Assembly (NCBI RefSeq): GCF_002343915.1
Contig: NZ_NETK01000002.1
Location: 1-64,000 of the forward strand
From: Nannocystis exedens
GTDB lineage: Bacteria > Myxococcota_A > Polyangia > Nannocystales > Nannocystaceae
Reading direction: 5' to 3'
DNA length: 64,000 nt
This document shows positions 16,781 through 28,063 of this stretch, piece after piece. Position numbers and translations under genes: made by a program. The notes under the pieces were generated by a model, which saw nothing but the letters and a program-made list of their open reading frames with translations, had not been told where the DNA came from and did not search any database. Numbering within the stretch: the first letter of the stretch is position 1; each line of letters opens with the position of its first letter.

Positions 16781-17623
16781 CTAGGCGGGCACGAAGCACG
16801 CCCCGATGCTCTCGAACCCGGGCGAGGGGCTCGGAAACAGCGGTTCACAGAGGGAGGGCGACGCGCACTGCGCGTCGCCCTCGTTCGTGTCGCAGGTCGA
16901 GGTGCAGCAGCTCGAAGAGCCGCAATTCGGCACCAGCGCCCCGGGCATGCACACGTAGGTGGGGGCGCAGCCGCGGCCGTTGAACTCCGAACAATTGGCG
17001 CCCTCGGTGCCCATGTCGACGTCGAGCAGCATCTCGCAGACGAAACGATCGGTGCCCTGCCGACAGCCGAGGCCGGACGGACACATGGCCACGAGAGGAT
17101 CACAGCTGTCCGCGCAGTAGGTCGTGCCGCTGAAAGGGCTGGTGACGCACAGGCCTGGATCGCACTCGGTGTCGTTGCGGCAGATCGGGAAGCAGAGGCC
17201 GGCGGTCGGATCGTCCTGCGTCAGCGAGAGGCACACGGTGCCGGCGCCGCACCCGTCTTGCCCGCTCTCGGGCGCGGGCACGCACGCGTCGAGCGGCAGG
17301 ATGGCGCCGTCGTCGGGCACGCACTTGAAGTGGTTCTGCAGGCCGCCCTCGCTGACGGCGGTACACTTCTGTCCTTCGGGACATGCGGGAGTTCCGGACG
17401 GTTCACAGTCGTAGACCGGGTTCAGGTCCGGCGGCGGCTCGGGCGCTCCAGTGGTCGGCTGCATGTCACCCCCGCTCTCGGTGTCCGTGTCGCCGTCCTC
17501 GTCGCCCTGGTTCCCCGCCGTGTCGTCGTCGTCGAAGGGGACGCGCTGACATGCCCCGAGGGACAGGAACACAAGGACAGAGGCGAGGCGAGCGCCCGGG
17601 CCGCGGAGGTGCGCGTCGAACAT
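16781..17623 (-). CDS. Cys-rich lipoprotein
   Basis: 280 residues with signal MFDAHLRGPGARLASVLVFLSLGAC (lipobox LGAC, Cys25), an acidic low-complexity linker (DDDDTAGNQGDEDGDTD) and a mature part of many regularly spaced cysteines (CPEGQKC, CGAGTVCL, CRNDTECDPGLC, CMPGAL, CCTSTCDTNEGDAQC). The spacing resembles EGF-like/EB-type disulfide modules common in secreted proteins of Nannocystis relatives. Cell-surface location likely; function unknown. Array pairs lie at 17368-17385 and 17550-17581, the latter within the signal peptide and linker codons. Confidence 0.75.
   Translation of the reverse strand: MFDAHLRGPGARLASVLVFLSLGACQRVPFDDDDTAGNQGDEDGDTDTESGGDMQPTTGAPEPPPDLNPVYDCEPSGTPACPEGQKCTAVSEGGLQNHFKCVPDDGAILPLDACVPAPESGQDGCGAGTVCLSLTQDDPTAGLCFPICRNDTECDPGLCVTSPFSGTTYCADSCDPLVAMCPSGLGCRQGTDRFVCEMLLDVDMGTEGANCSEFNGRGCAPTYVCMPGALVPNCGSSSCCTSTCDTNEGDAQCASPSLCEPLFPSPSPGFESIGACFVPA
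17368..17385. repeat. two-node CATG-type hairpin in the lipoprotein gene
   Basis: TCTG 17368 and CATG 17382 around TCCTTCGGGA, which has a TTCG loop closed by C-G, a very stable RNA tetraloop context. Confidence 0.55.
17550..17581. repeat. three-node CATG-type array near a signal peptide
   Basis: CATG 17550, CAGG 17564, CAGA 17578; period 14, covering the lipobox codons (SLGACQRVPF). Confidence 0.5.
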
Positions 17624-17796
17624 GCGCTCACAGTAGCAGGTGCCCGCGCGCCCGGCCCGGCGCCCCCCTGCGCGAGCCGGTCGAGTCCGATCGCGGACCG
17701 AGGCCGAGGTCGCGCGACGATCGAGGTTCGGCGCCGCGGACCTGCAAGGAGCGACGGGTCGTGATGCAGACCCAGGTCGACCGAGGTGGTCGCTGT

Positions 17797-17945
17797 GCAT
17801 GGGCTCGGCGGACTTGTGTCCGCGAGCGCGGCCGTCGCACGGGCTCGGCGGACTCGTGTCCGCGAGGATCCATCGCATGGGCTCGGCGGACTTGCGTCCG
17901 CGGGTGACTGCGATCGCATGGGCTCGGCGGACTTGCGTCCGAGGC
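17797..17945. repeat. ~40-bp imperfect tandem repeat, 4 copies, each with a hairpin
   Basis: Copies start near 17801, 17841, 17879 and 17920 (steps 40, 38 and 41). Each carries GGGCTCGGCGGAC followed by a 4-nt loop and GTCCG, giving a short hairpin. The stretch from 17624 to 18021 has no gene I can support; this repeat occupies its centre. Different in sequence and spacing from the 14-nt CATG arrays. Confidence 0.75.
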
Positions 17946-18021
17946 GAGCCGAGCTCGACCATGCGTCGGGGGACGGCGCCGCTAGCAAGGTCGGGGACGC
18001 GGCGAGTCGGTCGCGCCCGAG

Positions 18022-18507
18022 CTACAGGGCGGCGGTGCGCAGGTCGGCGATGGCGGTCGCGCAGGCGTGGACGATCGTGCGTGCGTGGTCGAGGCCCTGC
18101 TGCGCGGCCTGGTTGGGGCCGCGGTGGATCTGGACGAGGACCTCGGCGCCGGCCGAACCGGCGGTGATGGCGACAGGGATCGCCATCAGGGCGCGCGCGG
18201 ACTCGGCGGCGCGCGTTCCCAGGGGGACCTGGTTCTCGGGGCCGCTGTCGCCGAGCAGGCGCAAGTGGTCGACGTAGCTGCGGCCCCAGCGCGACTCGGC
18301 GGCGGCCAGGGCCTCGGGGGTGCCCTGGGCGCGGGCCCAGGCGACCAGGACGGCGTTGAGGGCCATGCCGGCCGCGCGGCGGGCGTGAGTGAGGGCGGTG
18401 CGGCGGACGGCCACGTGGTCGGCGCCCGCCTCGAGCTCGGTCAGCGCGGACCGCATCCAGGCGTCCGCATCGAGGCGCCACAGCCAGTGGGCCTCGGCCT
18501 CCGTCAT
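18022..18507 (-). CDS. small helical protein, HEPN-like
   Basis: 161 residues, all-helical by composition. The N-terminal half (WLWRLDADAWMRSALTEL then RRTALTHARRAAGMALNAVL) resembles the paired helices of HEPN domains, and an R-x4-H motif (R76 to H81, RSYVDH) matches the RNase motif of that superfamily. This is a weak match made by eye; a metal-independent RNase or a structural helical protein are both possible. ATG 18507 overlaps the upstream lipoprotein stop (ATGA), so it is the last gene of the carB-greA operon. No antitoxin-like partner is adjacent. Confidence 0.5.
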   Translation of the reverse strand: MTEAEAHWLWRLDADAWMRSALTELEAGADHVAVRRTALTHARRAAGMALNAVLVAWARAQGTPEALAAAESRWGRSYVDHLRLLGDSGPENQVPLGTRAAESARALMAIPVAITAGSAGAEVLVQIHRGPNQAAQQGLDHARTIVHACATAIADLRTAAL

Positions 18508-19109
18508 CCCGACGAGCTCCCCGAGCTGGTTGACCCGGTCGAGCTGGTCGACTCGGTGGTCGAGCCCGTGGTGGTGGTCGAGTCGGTCGAGGTGCTCGTG
18601 GTGGACGAGGTGCTCGAGTCGGTGGTGCTCGAGGTCGTGGTCGTGTCGGTGGTCGACGTGGTCGTCGTGTCGGTGGTCGACGAGGTGGTCGTGGTGTCGG
18701 TCGCGGTGCCGTCGGTCGCGGTGCCGTCGGTGGTCGTGCCGGTCATCGACGAGGCGGTGGCGGAGCCGTCGGTCGGGCCGGTGGCGCTCTCGCTGATGCT
18801 GTTGCTGCCCGGGCCGGCGATGTCGCGCTTGGACGGGAGGTCGTCGCGGATCGGCATGTCGGGCAGGCCGGGGCCGGCGGAGTCGGTGTCGACGCTCTCG
18901 GAGACGACGCACGTGCCGATGACGCCTGGCTTGAAGCAAGCGTCGCCGGACAGGATCTTCTCGCCCTCGGCGTAGCACTCGAGGCCGACGCCGCAGTCGC
19001 TCGCGCAGCGGCACGGATCGCCGGCCTTGGGCCGGCAGCCCGCGAGCGCGACCAGCATGGCCAGCGCGACGCCGGGGGCGAAGGTCTGGCGCGGGCGTCG
19101 GGGCGTCAC
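18504..19109 (-). CDS. lipoprotein with long Ser/Thr-rich tail
   Basis: 201 residues: signal MTPRRPRQTFAPGVALAMLVALAGC with lipobox LAGC (Cys25), a short Cys cluster (GDPCRCASDCGVGLEC), then about 100 residues made almost only of Thr, Ser, Asp and Gly. The tail looks like an extended, possibly glycosylated stalk. The GTG start at 19109 overlaps the greA stop (GTGA) and its own stop overlaps the next ATG. The highly repetitive codons (gtggtc, tcggtg on the plus strand) suggest slippage-prone DNA. Confidence 0.75.
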   Translation of the reverse strand: MTPRRPRQTFAPGVALAMLVALAGCRPKAGDPCRCASDCGVGLECYAEGEKILSGDACFKPGVIGTCVVSESVDTDSAGPGLPDMPIRDDLPSKRDIAGPGSNSISESATGPTDGSATASSMTGTTTDGTATDGTATDTTTTSSTTDTTTTSTTDTTTTSSTTDSSTSSTTSTSTDSTTTTGSTTESTSSTGSTSSGSSSG

Positions 19110-19590
19110 GAAATCGCCTTGTACTCGATGCGGACGACCTCGTACTCGCGGTCGCCCTTGGGCAGCTTGACCAGGACCTCGTCGCCGACGCGCTTGCCGA
19201 GCATCGCCCGGGCGATCGGGGCGCCGAGCGAGATCTTGCCGTTGCTGGCGTCGGACTCGTCCTCGCCGACGATCTGGTAGACGACCTTCTGGTCGTTCTC
19301 GAGGTCGAGCATCGTCACCGTGGCGCCGAAGGTGACCTTGTCTTCCTTGACGGTCTCGGGGTCGATCACCTGGGCGAGGCCGAGGCGCGACTCGAGGTAG
19401 CGCATGCGCGCGTCGAGCTGGGCCTGGCGCTCCTTGGCGGCGTGGTACTCGGCGTTCTCACGCAGGTCGCCGTGGCCGAGCGCGGTCTCAATGTCACGGA
19501 CGTTCTCGGGGCGATCGACTTCCTTGATCTGCTTGAGCTCGGCGCGCAGCTTGGCGTACCCGGCGGGGGTCATCGGGATCTTCTGCTCGG

Positions 19591-19594
<4 letters not shown>
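19106..19594 (-). CDS. greA: transcription elongation factor GreA
   Basis: 162 residues, close to the usual ~158. GreA inserts its N-terminal coiled coil into the RNA polymerase secondary channel and stimulates cleavage of backtracked RNA. The hairpin tip acidic residues are in GDLRENAEYHAAKERQ (~44-59), and the C-terminal FKBP-like domain carries GKISLGAPIARAMLGKRVGDEV. The ATG overlaps the carB stop by 4 nt, and the stop overlaps the next gene, so it is translated as part of a coupled operon. Confidence 0.96.
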
Positions 19595-22845
<3,251 letters not shown>

Positions 22846-22851
22846 GGAAGA

Positions 22852-23580
22852 TCAGCGCTCCTTGATGTGGGTGCCGTCGAAGGTGTGGTCGTTGCCGATG
22901 GCCTTGTGGATGACGTCGCGGTGGGCGCTGACGTCCCAGCCGAGGCGCGCGAGGCCGGTGAGGATCCGGGTGCGCAGGCGCAGCGAGTCCTCGGCGGGGT
23001 TGCCGAGGCGGGCGACCAGCGGCCCGAGCGAGCGCTGCTCGCCGATGTCGAGCAGCGCCTCGACGGCGAAGAAGCGCACGCCCTCGTCGGGATCCTCGAG
23101 GTAGCCGGCGAGGATGTCCGGCACGCGCGGGTCGTCGATCTCCTGCAGGTGCGTGAGCAGCTGCAGCTTGGCGCTCGGGTCGCGCTCGTAGCCCGGCGGG
23201 TGGTGGGCCAGCAGCGCGTTCAGGATGTCCCACTCCTGCTGCTTGCTCGCCAGCTCCTCGACCACCCGCAGGACCCAGGCGATGTTGTCGCTCTGGAGGC
23301 AGAACTCCTTGGCCGCCGGCAGCACGGTGTCGAGCGGGAGGCCGAGCAGGCGCTTGTACAGCCAGCCCTTCTCCTCCTCGTCCTCGATGCTCTTGCTGGC
23401 GTTCATCGTGAACCGCTTCATCAGGCCGACGATCGCCGGGATGTCGCCCATCTCGAGCAGCTGCTCCATCGCGTAGTAGCGGTCGGCCGACTGCGCGTAC
23501 TGGTTCTGGACAGTCTTGATGTGCTTGTCGAGCTTGCTCTTGCTGCGACCCGCGCTGCTGAAGAGGTCCTTGAATCCCAC
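22852..23580 (-). CDS. HEAT-repeat protein
   Basis: 242 residues with a GTG start at 23580 (MGFKDLFSSAGRSKSKLDKH). After a basic N-terminus it consists of helical pairs of HEAT/PBS-lyase type: YYAMEQLLEMGDIPAIVGLMKRF, VPDILAGYLEDPDEGVRFFAVEALLDIG and SLGPLVARLGNP. Such repeats usually bind other proteins. It lies 6 bp before carB and leads the carB-greA operon; a role in that pathway is not implied by sequence alone. Confidence 0.8.
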   Translation of the reverse strand: MGFKDLFSSAGRSKSKLDKHIKTVQNQYAQSADRYYAMEQLLEMGDIPAIVGLMKRFTMNASKSIEDEEEKGWLYKRLLGLPLDTVLPAAKEFCLQSDNIAWVLRVVEELASKQQEWDILNALLAHHPPGYERDPSAKLQLLTHLQEIDDPRVPDILAGYLEDPDEGVRFFAVEALLDIGEQRSLGPLVARLGNPAEDSLRLRTRILTGLARLGWDVSAHRDVIHKAIGNDHTFDGTHIKER

Positions 23581-23647
23581 GATCGTCCCCGTGTCGCTGC
23601 GGGCCCCGCGAGCCCGCGGTTTTCGGCCCGGTGGGGCCGCGTAGCAA

Positions 23648-23666
23648 GAGCCCCGGGAAGGGGCTC
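23648..23666. terminator. GC hairpin, possible terminator without U-tract
   Basis: GAGCCCC (23648-23654), loop GGGAA, GGGGCTC (23660-23666). It sits between the 3' end of the 24985-23828 gene pair and the HEAT gene start. No T-run follows on either strand, so termination is only possible, not shown. The remainder of 23581-23827 shows no gene. Confidence 0.3.
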
Positions 23667-23827
23667 CATGAGATCGGGCCAGAGGTGCCCGCGTGCAAGT
23701 GGCCCGGTGGGCCGTGAAGCGAAGTTTCTGGCCCAGGGGGCCGGGAGGCAGGTTCGCGCGCCGTGAGGGCGAGGCGCCGTGAGGCAGGCCCGGCGCGAGC
23801 GCCGAGGCGGAGGAGCCGCCCGCGGCT

Positions 23828-24226
23828 TCAGGAGGTGGTGTCGCCGCCGGTGGAAGTTGCGCCGGTCGTGGCGGTCGCGCCCGTGGCGTCGGTCGCGTCG
23901 GTCGCGCCGCCGGTGCCGTCGCTGTCGGTGCCGGTCCCGGTGGTCGTCGGCTCGGGCGGCGGGGGTGGACCGCTGGCGTTCGCGCCGGTGGCGCCGAGCT
24001 TGCACGCGCCCACGGAGTCGTCGTCGGGCGTGTCCTTGCGGTGGCAGCAGCCGTCGATCCGACACTCGTAGCCGTCCGGACACTCGGCCGCGTCGTCGGG
24101 CTCGCAGGCGAACTGCACCGCGTCGCTCGGGGCGTTGAAGCAGGCCGACAGCGCGGCCGACCCGAACAGCAGGCCGCACAACATGGCGTTCGCGACATGG
24201 CGCATGGGTCCTGTTCCTTCGGCCAT
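23828..24226 (-). CDS. Cys-rich lipoprotein with Thr/Ala/Gly tail
   Basis: 132 residues. Signal peptide MLCGLLFGSAALSAC with lipobox LSAC, then a six-Cys module (FACEPDDAAECPDGYECRIDGCC) and a Pro then Thr/Gly/Ala/Asp-rich tail (TTTGTGTDSDGTGGATDATD). The ATG at 24226 immediately follows the upstream stop; ATG 24205 (MRHVANAMLCG) is an alternative. The whole N-terminal region up to the signal peptide is coded by a CATG-type array (24182-24227), so the array provides the start codon. Confidence 0.65.
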   Translation of the reverse strand: MAEGTGPMRHVANAMLCGLLFGSAALSACFNAPSDAVQFACEPDDAAECPDGYECRIDGCCHRKDTPDDDSVGACKLGATGANASGPPPPPEPTTTGTGTDSDGTGGATDATDATGATATTGATSTGGDTTS

Positions 24227-24227
24227 C
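24182..24227. repeat. CATG-type array over a translation start (4 nodes)
   Basis: CATG 24182, CATG 24196, CCTG 24210, CATC 24224; each step 14 nt. Three of the nodes contain in-frame or potential ATG codons of the lipoprotein gene. Confidence 0.75.
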
Positions 24228-24985
24228 TAAAAGCGCACCTGGAGCCCGCCGAGGCCGGCCTGCACGCGGGCGGGCCGGCGCTTGACCCGGTCGGCGATGA
24301 ACAGGCCGATGGCGGCGGCCAGCACGGCGCCGCCGGCGATGAGGAAGCTGCGGGCGAGCACGGCGTCGCGGCGGCCGCGGGCGAGGATGTCGTCGTACTC
24401 GCCCTTGACGTCGGCGTACTGCAGCGAGGCGCCGGTCTCGGGGTCGATCTGGGCGATCAGCCGCGCGGCCTTGTCCTCCTCGGTCTCGGCGAGGCCGGCG
24501 AACACGCCGCCCGTCGAGGCGAGGGCGAACCCGCCGAACACGCACCACCAGCCGGCGCGCTGCAGCGGCGGTAGCCGCTCGGGCACGCCCTCGACCGGCT
24601 TGTCGCGCAGAGCAGTGCCCTCGAGCTCCGCCTTGGCCCGCTTGGCCTCGGGGTCGGTGGTGGCGACGGCGCTGCCGAGACCTGCGCTTTGGGACACGTT
24701 GTTCGGCGGGGCGACGAGCTCGGCCTGCCCGGCCGGCGGGGCGGTGTCCGGCCGGGTCTCCGGGACGGGCTCCTCGGCGTCGGGCCCGGGCGCGGGGGGA
24801 TCTTGCTTGCCCGCGTCCTGCGCAGGCGCGGCCCTGGGCTCGGGCGTCGACGCAGGGGCAGGCGCGGGGGCCGTCGCAGGGGCGCCCGGTCCCTGCGCGT
24901 GGACGGGCAGCGAAGCGCCGGCGACGGCGATGCCGACGACGAGGCCGAAGGCCCGCGCGGACATCGTTGTGAATCGTGCGCCCAT
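24227..24985 (-). CDS. exported two-helix membrane protein
   Basis: 252 residues. N-terminal signal peptide (AFGLVVGIAVAGASLPVHAQG, cleavage after AHA-like VHA), a Pro/Ala-rich spacer (~35-100), then two hydrophobic segments: WWCVFGGFALASTGGVFAGLA and SFLIAGGAVLAAAIGLFIADR. No domain recognised. ATG 24985 is chosen because a -10-like TACAAT ends 11 nt upstream; ATG 24964 is also possible. Followed directly by the Cys-rich lipoprotein gene with no gap, so the two are probably one transcript. Confidence 0.65.
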   Translation of the reverse strand: MGARFTTMSARAFGLVVGIAVAGASLPVHAQGPGAPATAPAPAPASTPEPRAAPAQDAGKQDPPAPGPDAEEPVPETRPDTAPPAGQAELVAPPNNVSQSAGLGSAVATTDPEAKRAKAELEGTALRDKPVEGVPERLPPLQRAGWWCVFGGFALASTGGVFAGLAETEEDKAARLIAQIDPETGASLQYADVKGEYDDILARGRRDAVLARSFLIAGGAVLAAAIGLFIADRVKRRPARVQAGLGGLQVRF

Positions 24986-24996
24986 CGCCGGGCGGG

Positions 24997-25002
24997 ATTG
25001 TA
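24997..25002 (-). promoter_or_regulatory. -10-like hexamer TACAAT
   Basis: Ends 11 nt before ATG 24985. Good match to TATAAT (5 of 6); -35 not clear. Confidence 0.4.
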
Positions 25003-25114
25003 GTCAGGTCGCCGCCGCGACGCTCGTGCGTTTCCGGCGCCCCTACGCGGCCAGAACGTGTGACTTTTGCCACCGGCGCGGTCGCTGCGAACCGCGTCGG
25101 ATCGGGCCGCGTGG

Positions 25115-25120
25115 TATCCA
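25115..25120 (+). promoter_or_regulatory. -10-like hexamer TATCCA
   Basis: Preceded by TGG (near extended -10) and ends 11 nt before the ATG at 25132. Confidence 0.25.
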
Positions 25121-25131
25121 CGATCCCTCGC

Positions 25132-25656
25132 ATGGCTCGCCTCCTTCGCGCCGCGCTCCTGCTCGCGCTCGCCGGCGGCTGCAGGCCCTCCGGCACGCTG
25201 GTGTCGGACGTGGTCGACGTGGCGCCGCCCGCGGGCGAGGTCTATCCGGAGGGGGCGAGCGACTTCACCGGCGAGTGGGTCGGCGAGAGCGCGGGCATCT
25301 TCGGCACGCTGACGATCCAGCGGCTGGCCAGCGACCGCTACTACGGCCGCTTCACCAGCGAGGACGGCCTTGTCCGCTTCGTCTGCAACCTGCGCCAGAT
25401 CCGGGCCACGCCGGCCGAAGGCGGGGCGATGCTGCCGAGCAACCTGGTGACGTTCCAGTGGCAGGACGGCCGCGGCGGCCGCGGCGGCGGGTGGGCGCTG
25501 ATCAACCGCGAGAGCTCGGCGCTGACCGGCGAGATCCGCTACGGCGGGCTCGGCACCCTCGACTTCGTCCGCACCGACGCGCCCGACATCGAGGCGCCCG
25601 CCGAAGCCGAGACGGCCGACGCGTTCGCCGACGAGTTCGACGAGCAGGCCGGCTGA
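25132..25656 (+). CDS. hypothetical lipoprotein
   Basis: 174 residues: MARLLRAALLLALAGGC, lipobox AGGC with Cys17. The mature part has a beta-rich central section (FTGEWVGESAGIFGTLTIQRLASDRYYGRF and LVTFQWQDGRGGRGGGWALI) suggestive of a small barrel, and an acidic tail (EAPAEAETADAFADEFDEQ). No family recognised. It converges with 25824-27095 across an eight-node array. Confidence 0.7.
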   Translation: MARLLRAALLLALAGGCRPSGTLVSDVVDVAPPAGEVYPEGASDFTGEWVGESAGIFGTLTIQRLASDRYYGRFTSEDGLVRFVCNLRQIRATPAEGGAMLPSNLVTFQWQDGRGGRGGGWALINRESSALTGEIRYGGLGTLDFVRTDAPDIEAPAEAETADAFADEFDEQAG

Positions 25657-25721
25657 GCGCCGCGCCGTCGGTGCGGAACGCCCGCGGCCCGAGCCGCGCG
25701 GACCCAGCGCGAGCGGACGGG

Positions 25722-25823
25722 GCTGCTCGAAGAGACATGCGCTCGGGAGCATGCGCAAAAGGGCATGCTCGTCGTGACATGGCCGAGGAGACATGCTCTC
25801 CTGGACATGCGCGAGCAGTCAGG
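25722..25823. repeat. CATG-type array between convergent genes (8 nodes)
   Basis: The longest array: GCTG 25722, then CATG at 25736, 25750, 25764, 25778, 25792 and 25806, and CAGG 25820; seven steps of exactly 14 nt. Spacers vary freely in the middle four bases (CGCAAAAGGG, CTCGTCGTGA, GCCGAGGAGA). It abuts the stop codon (25824-25826) of the minus-strand gene. Confidence 0.95.
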
Positions 25824-27095
25824 TCAGGTGGGGCGCGGGGTGGGGCGCGGGAGCAGGCGGCGCTGGGTGAAGCAGAGGCCCCAGCCGTGCGGCTCCTCGT
25901 GCGGGCGCCCGGGGGCGCCGACGAGGCGCGGGCCCTCGGCGCGGGGGGGCGGGCGCTCGCCGCCGGCGTGGACGCGCACGAGGGCGATGTCGAGGTGGCC
26001 GCGGCCGTCCATGTCGAGCGGGAGCTCGGCGACGGTCTCGGCCTCGAGGGCGAGCGGGCCGCCGGGGGCCTCGACGGCGAGGCCGGTGCGGGCGGGCGCG
26101 CGGCCGGGGCGGCGCTCCTGGGTGACGCCGAGGTCGCGGATCGGGACGACGCCGCCGGGCCGCTGGACGAAGCCGCCGTACAGGCTCACCCACGGGAAGC
26201 GGGCGGTGTGGACGTACGTGCGCAGCGGGCCGAGCGCGGCGAAGCACTGCATGGCGGCGTCGCTGGCGCCCCAGTCGCGCACGCCCCAGGTGTGGACGCG
26301 CAGGGCGGCGCCGCCGAAGGCCCGGAGGTCGCGGCCGAGCGTGATCGTGCCGTGGAGATCGCCGGCCTGGACGTAGCCGCGGAGCGGGTGGCGGCGGACG
26401 GTGCGGAGCAGGCGGGTGTCCCAGGCGGCGGCGCCGAGCTGGCGCGCGAGCAGGTCGGGGTCGTCGTCGGTGCCGGGGACGAACGGCAAGAGGCCGGCGA
26501 GGAAGGTGAGGTCGAGGCGGGCCTCGATCGACTCGGCGGGGGCGTCGCCGGCGGGACGCACGGGGCGGCCGCGCGGGTCGTGGACGTCGAGGGCGCCGCG
26601 GTAGCGCAGGGTCCAGGTGCGCAGCGGCTCGACGCAGTCGAAGGTGAGGCCGCCGACCGACCAGCCGCGCTCGCCGTCGCCGCGCAGCAGGGCCTGGCCG
26701 CCGGGGAGGCAGTAGACCGCGGTGGGGGTGAAGAGGGTGAGCCAGACGCGGTGCGCGTCGCGGCCCGGCAACCACTCGAGCCGCGCGAGCACGCCGAGCT
26801 CGGACTGCACGGCGGCGAACACGAACTCCTCGGCGAAGTGCGGCCGTCCGTCCCACGCGTGGCGGGCCTCGTCCTGCGGGCGCGGCCACTCGGCGGCAGG
26901 CCGCCGCAGCACCGCCCAGCGCGCGATCGCGGCCTTGACCCCGCGGCGGAGGAGCCCCGACAGGCCGGGATCGGCGGCCGCGGCGCCCAACTCGAGGCCG
27001 CCGCCGTGGTCGTCGGCCGGCTCGGCGAGGCCGACGTGCGGGTGCAGCGGCCGGGGCCCGCGCGGGTCTTCGGAGTGGGAGTCGCGTCCGGACAT
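25824..27095 (-). CDS. hypothetical protein, possible lipocalin-like/DUF7064-type
   Basis: 423 residues, no signal peptide or membrane helix. Starts MSGRDSHSEDPRGP. Beta-rich segments EEFVFAAVQSELGVLARLE, WSVGGLTFDCVEPLRTWTLRY and GYVQAGDLHGTITLGRDLRAFGG recall proteins with tandem lipocalin-like domains related to CrtC/AttH and DUF7064/7065 families, which are linked to isoprenoid or steroid metabolism. The similarity is of pattern only and weak. Function unknown. Confidence 0.65.
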   Translation of the reverse strand: MSGRDSHSEDPRGPRPLHPHVGLAEPADDHGGGLELGAAAADPGLSGLLRRGVKAAIARWAVLRRPAAEWPRPQDEARHAWDGRPHFAEEFVFAAVQSELGVLARLEWLPGRDAHRVWLTLFTPTAVYCLPGGQALLRGDGERGWSVGGLTFDCVEPLRTWTLRYRGALDVHDPRGRPVRPAGDAPAESIEARLDLTFLAGLLPFVPGTDDDPDLLARQLGAAAWDTRLLRTVRRHPLRGYVQAGDLHGTITLGRDLRAFGGAALRVHTWGVRDWGASDAAMQCFAALGPLRTYVHTARFPWVSLYGGFVQRPGGVVPIRDLGVTQERRPGRAPARTGLAVEAPGGPLALEAETVAELPLDMDGRGHLDIALVRVHAGGERPPPRAEGPRLVGAPGRPHEEPHGWGLCFTQRRLLPRPTPRPT

Positions 27096-27273
27096 CGGCC
27101 TCGGAAGGCGGCCAGCGTATCATCCGCGCGCCAAAACGGCCACCGGGGAGATCGAGCCCGCGAGCGCTCGACGAAGGCGCGGCCGTTCACGCCGCCGCAC
27201 CCACAAGGCCGGCGCGGGGCGCCCTTGTGCCGGCGGCCCGCCGCGTGATACCGAAGTCGCTGGAGGTCTCTTC

Positions 27274-28062
27274 GTGCCCCGTTTCGCCGCCTGCGCCCTG
27301 ACCGTCGTCCTGACTGCCGCCTCGGCCCTCGCGCCGGCGTGCAACTCCACGCCCGCGGTCGACCCCGCCGAGCAGGCGGCCCAGATCAAGAAGGACCTCG
27401 CCAACGCGGCCGCGCGCGTCAACGACGAGAAGTGGAAGGAGGCCGAGGGCATGCTGACGCGCGTGCTCGAGGCCGAGCCGAGCAACCCGGAGGCGCTGGC
27501 GCTGATGGCGAAGGTGCGGCTGTTCGGCGACAAGGACGCCGGCAAGGCGCTCGAGCTGATCGACAGGGCCATCGCCGGCAAGGGCGACGTGGCCGACTAC
27601 CACGCGACCCGCGCCTCGGCGCTCGAGAAGAGCGGCAAGGACGCCGACGCCGCGGCGTCGTGGGGCAAGGCGTCGCAGCTCGACCCCGACAACGGCAACT
27701 ACGGGCTCCACCAGGGCCAGGCGCTGCGCCGCGCCAAGCAGTACGAGCAGGCCGAGGCGGTGTTCCGCGAGGTCATCAAGAACGACGAGGCGGTCAAGTT
27801 CGTGTACAGCGAGCTCGGCGACGTGCTCCGCGAGCAGGGCAAGCTCGACGAGGCGCTGACGACCTACGCCAAGGCGATGATCAAGTACCAGGGCGACAAG
27901 ACGGCCCACGCCGGCGCCGCCCAGGTCTACGAGGCCAAGGGCGAGACGCAGAAGGCGATCGACGAGTGGTCGACCTACATCCGCATGGACTGCTGCTCGG
28001 ACTTCAGCAACAACGTGGCGAAGAAGCGGATCGCCGAGCTGCAGCAGGGCCGCGCGGGCTGA
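27274..28062 (+). CDS. TPR-repeat lipoprotein
   Basis: 262 residues. GTG start at 27274 with TGGAGGT as ribosome binding site 7 nt upstream. Signal peptide MPRFAACALTVVLTAASALAPAC (lipobox APAC, Cys23), followed by about six TPR units (ANAAARVNDEKWKEAEGML, DYHATRASALEKSGKDADAA, VYSELGDVLREQGKLDEAL, AHAGAAQVYEAKGETQKAI). Probably outer-membrane or periplasmic and a protein-binding scaffold. An array begins 1 nt past the stop. Confidence 0.82.
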   Translation: MPRFAACALTVVLTAASALAPACNSTPAVDPAEQAAQIKKDLANAAARVNDEKWKEAEGMLTRVLEAEPSNPEALALMAKVRLFGDKDAGKALELIDRAIAGKGDVADYHATRASALEKSGKDADAAASWGKASQLDPDNGNYGLHQGQALRRAKQYEQAEAVFREVIKNDEAVKFVYSELGDVLREQGKLDEALTTYAKAMIKYQGDKTAHAGAAQVYEAKGETQKAIDEWSTYIRMDCCSDFSNNVAKKRIAELQQGRAG

Positions 28063-28063
28063 A

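Noticed and set aside
25722..25823. CRISPR array
   Set aside because: Repeats are only 4-14 nt with a 14-nt period, no unique 30-nt spacers and no cas genes nearby.
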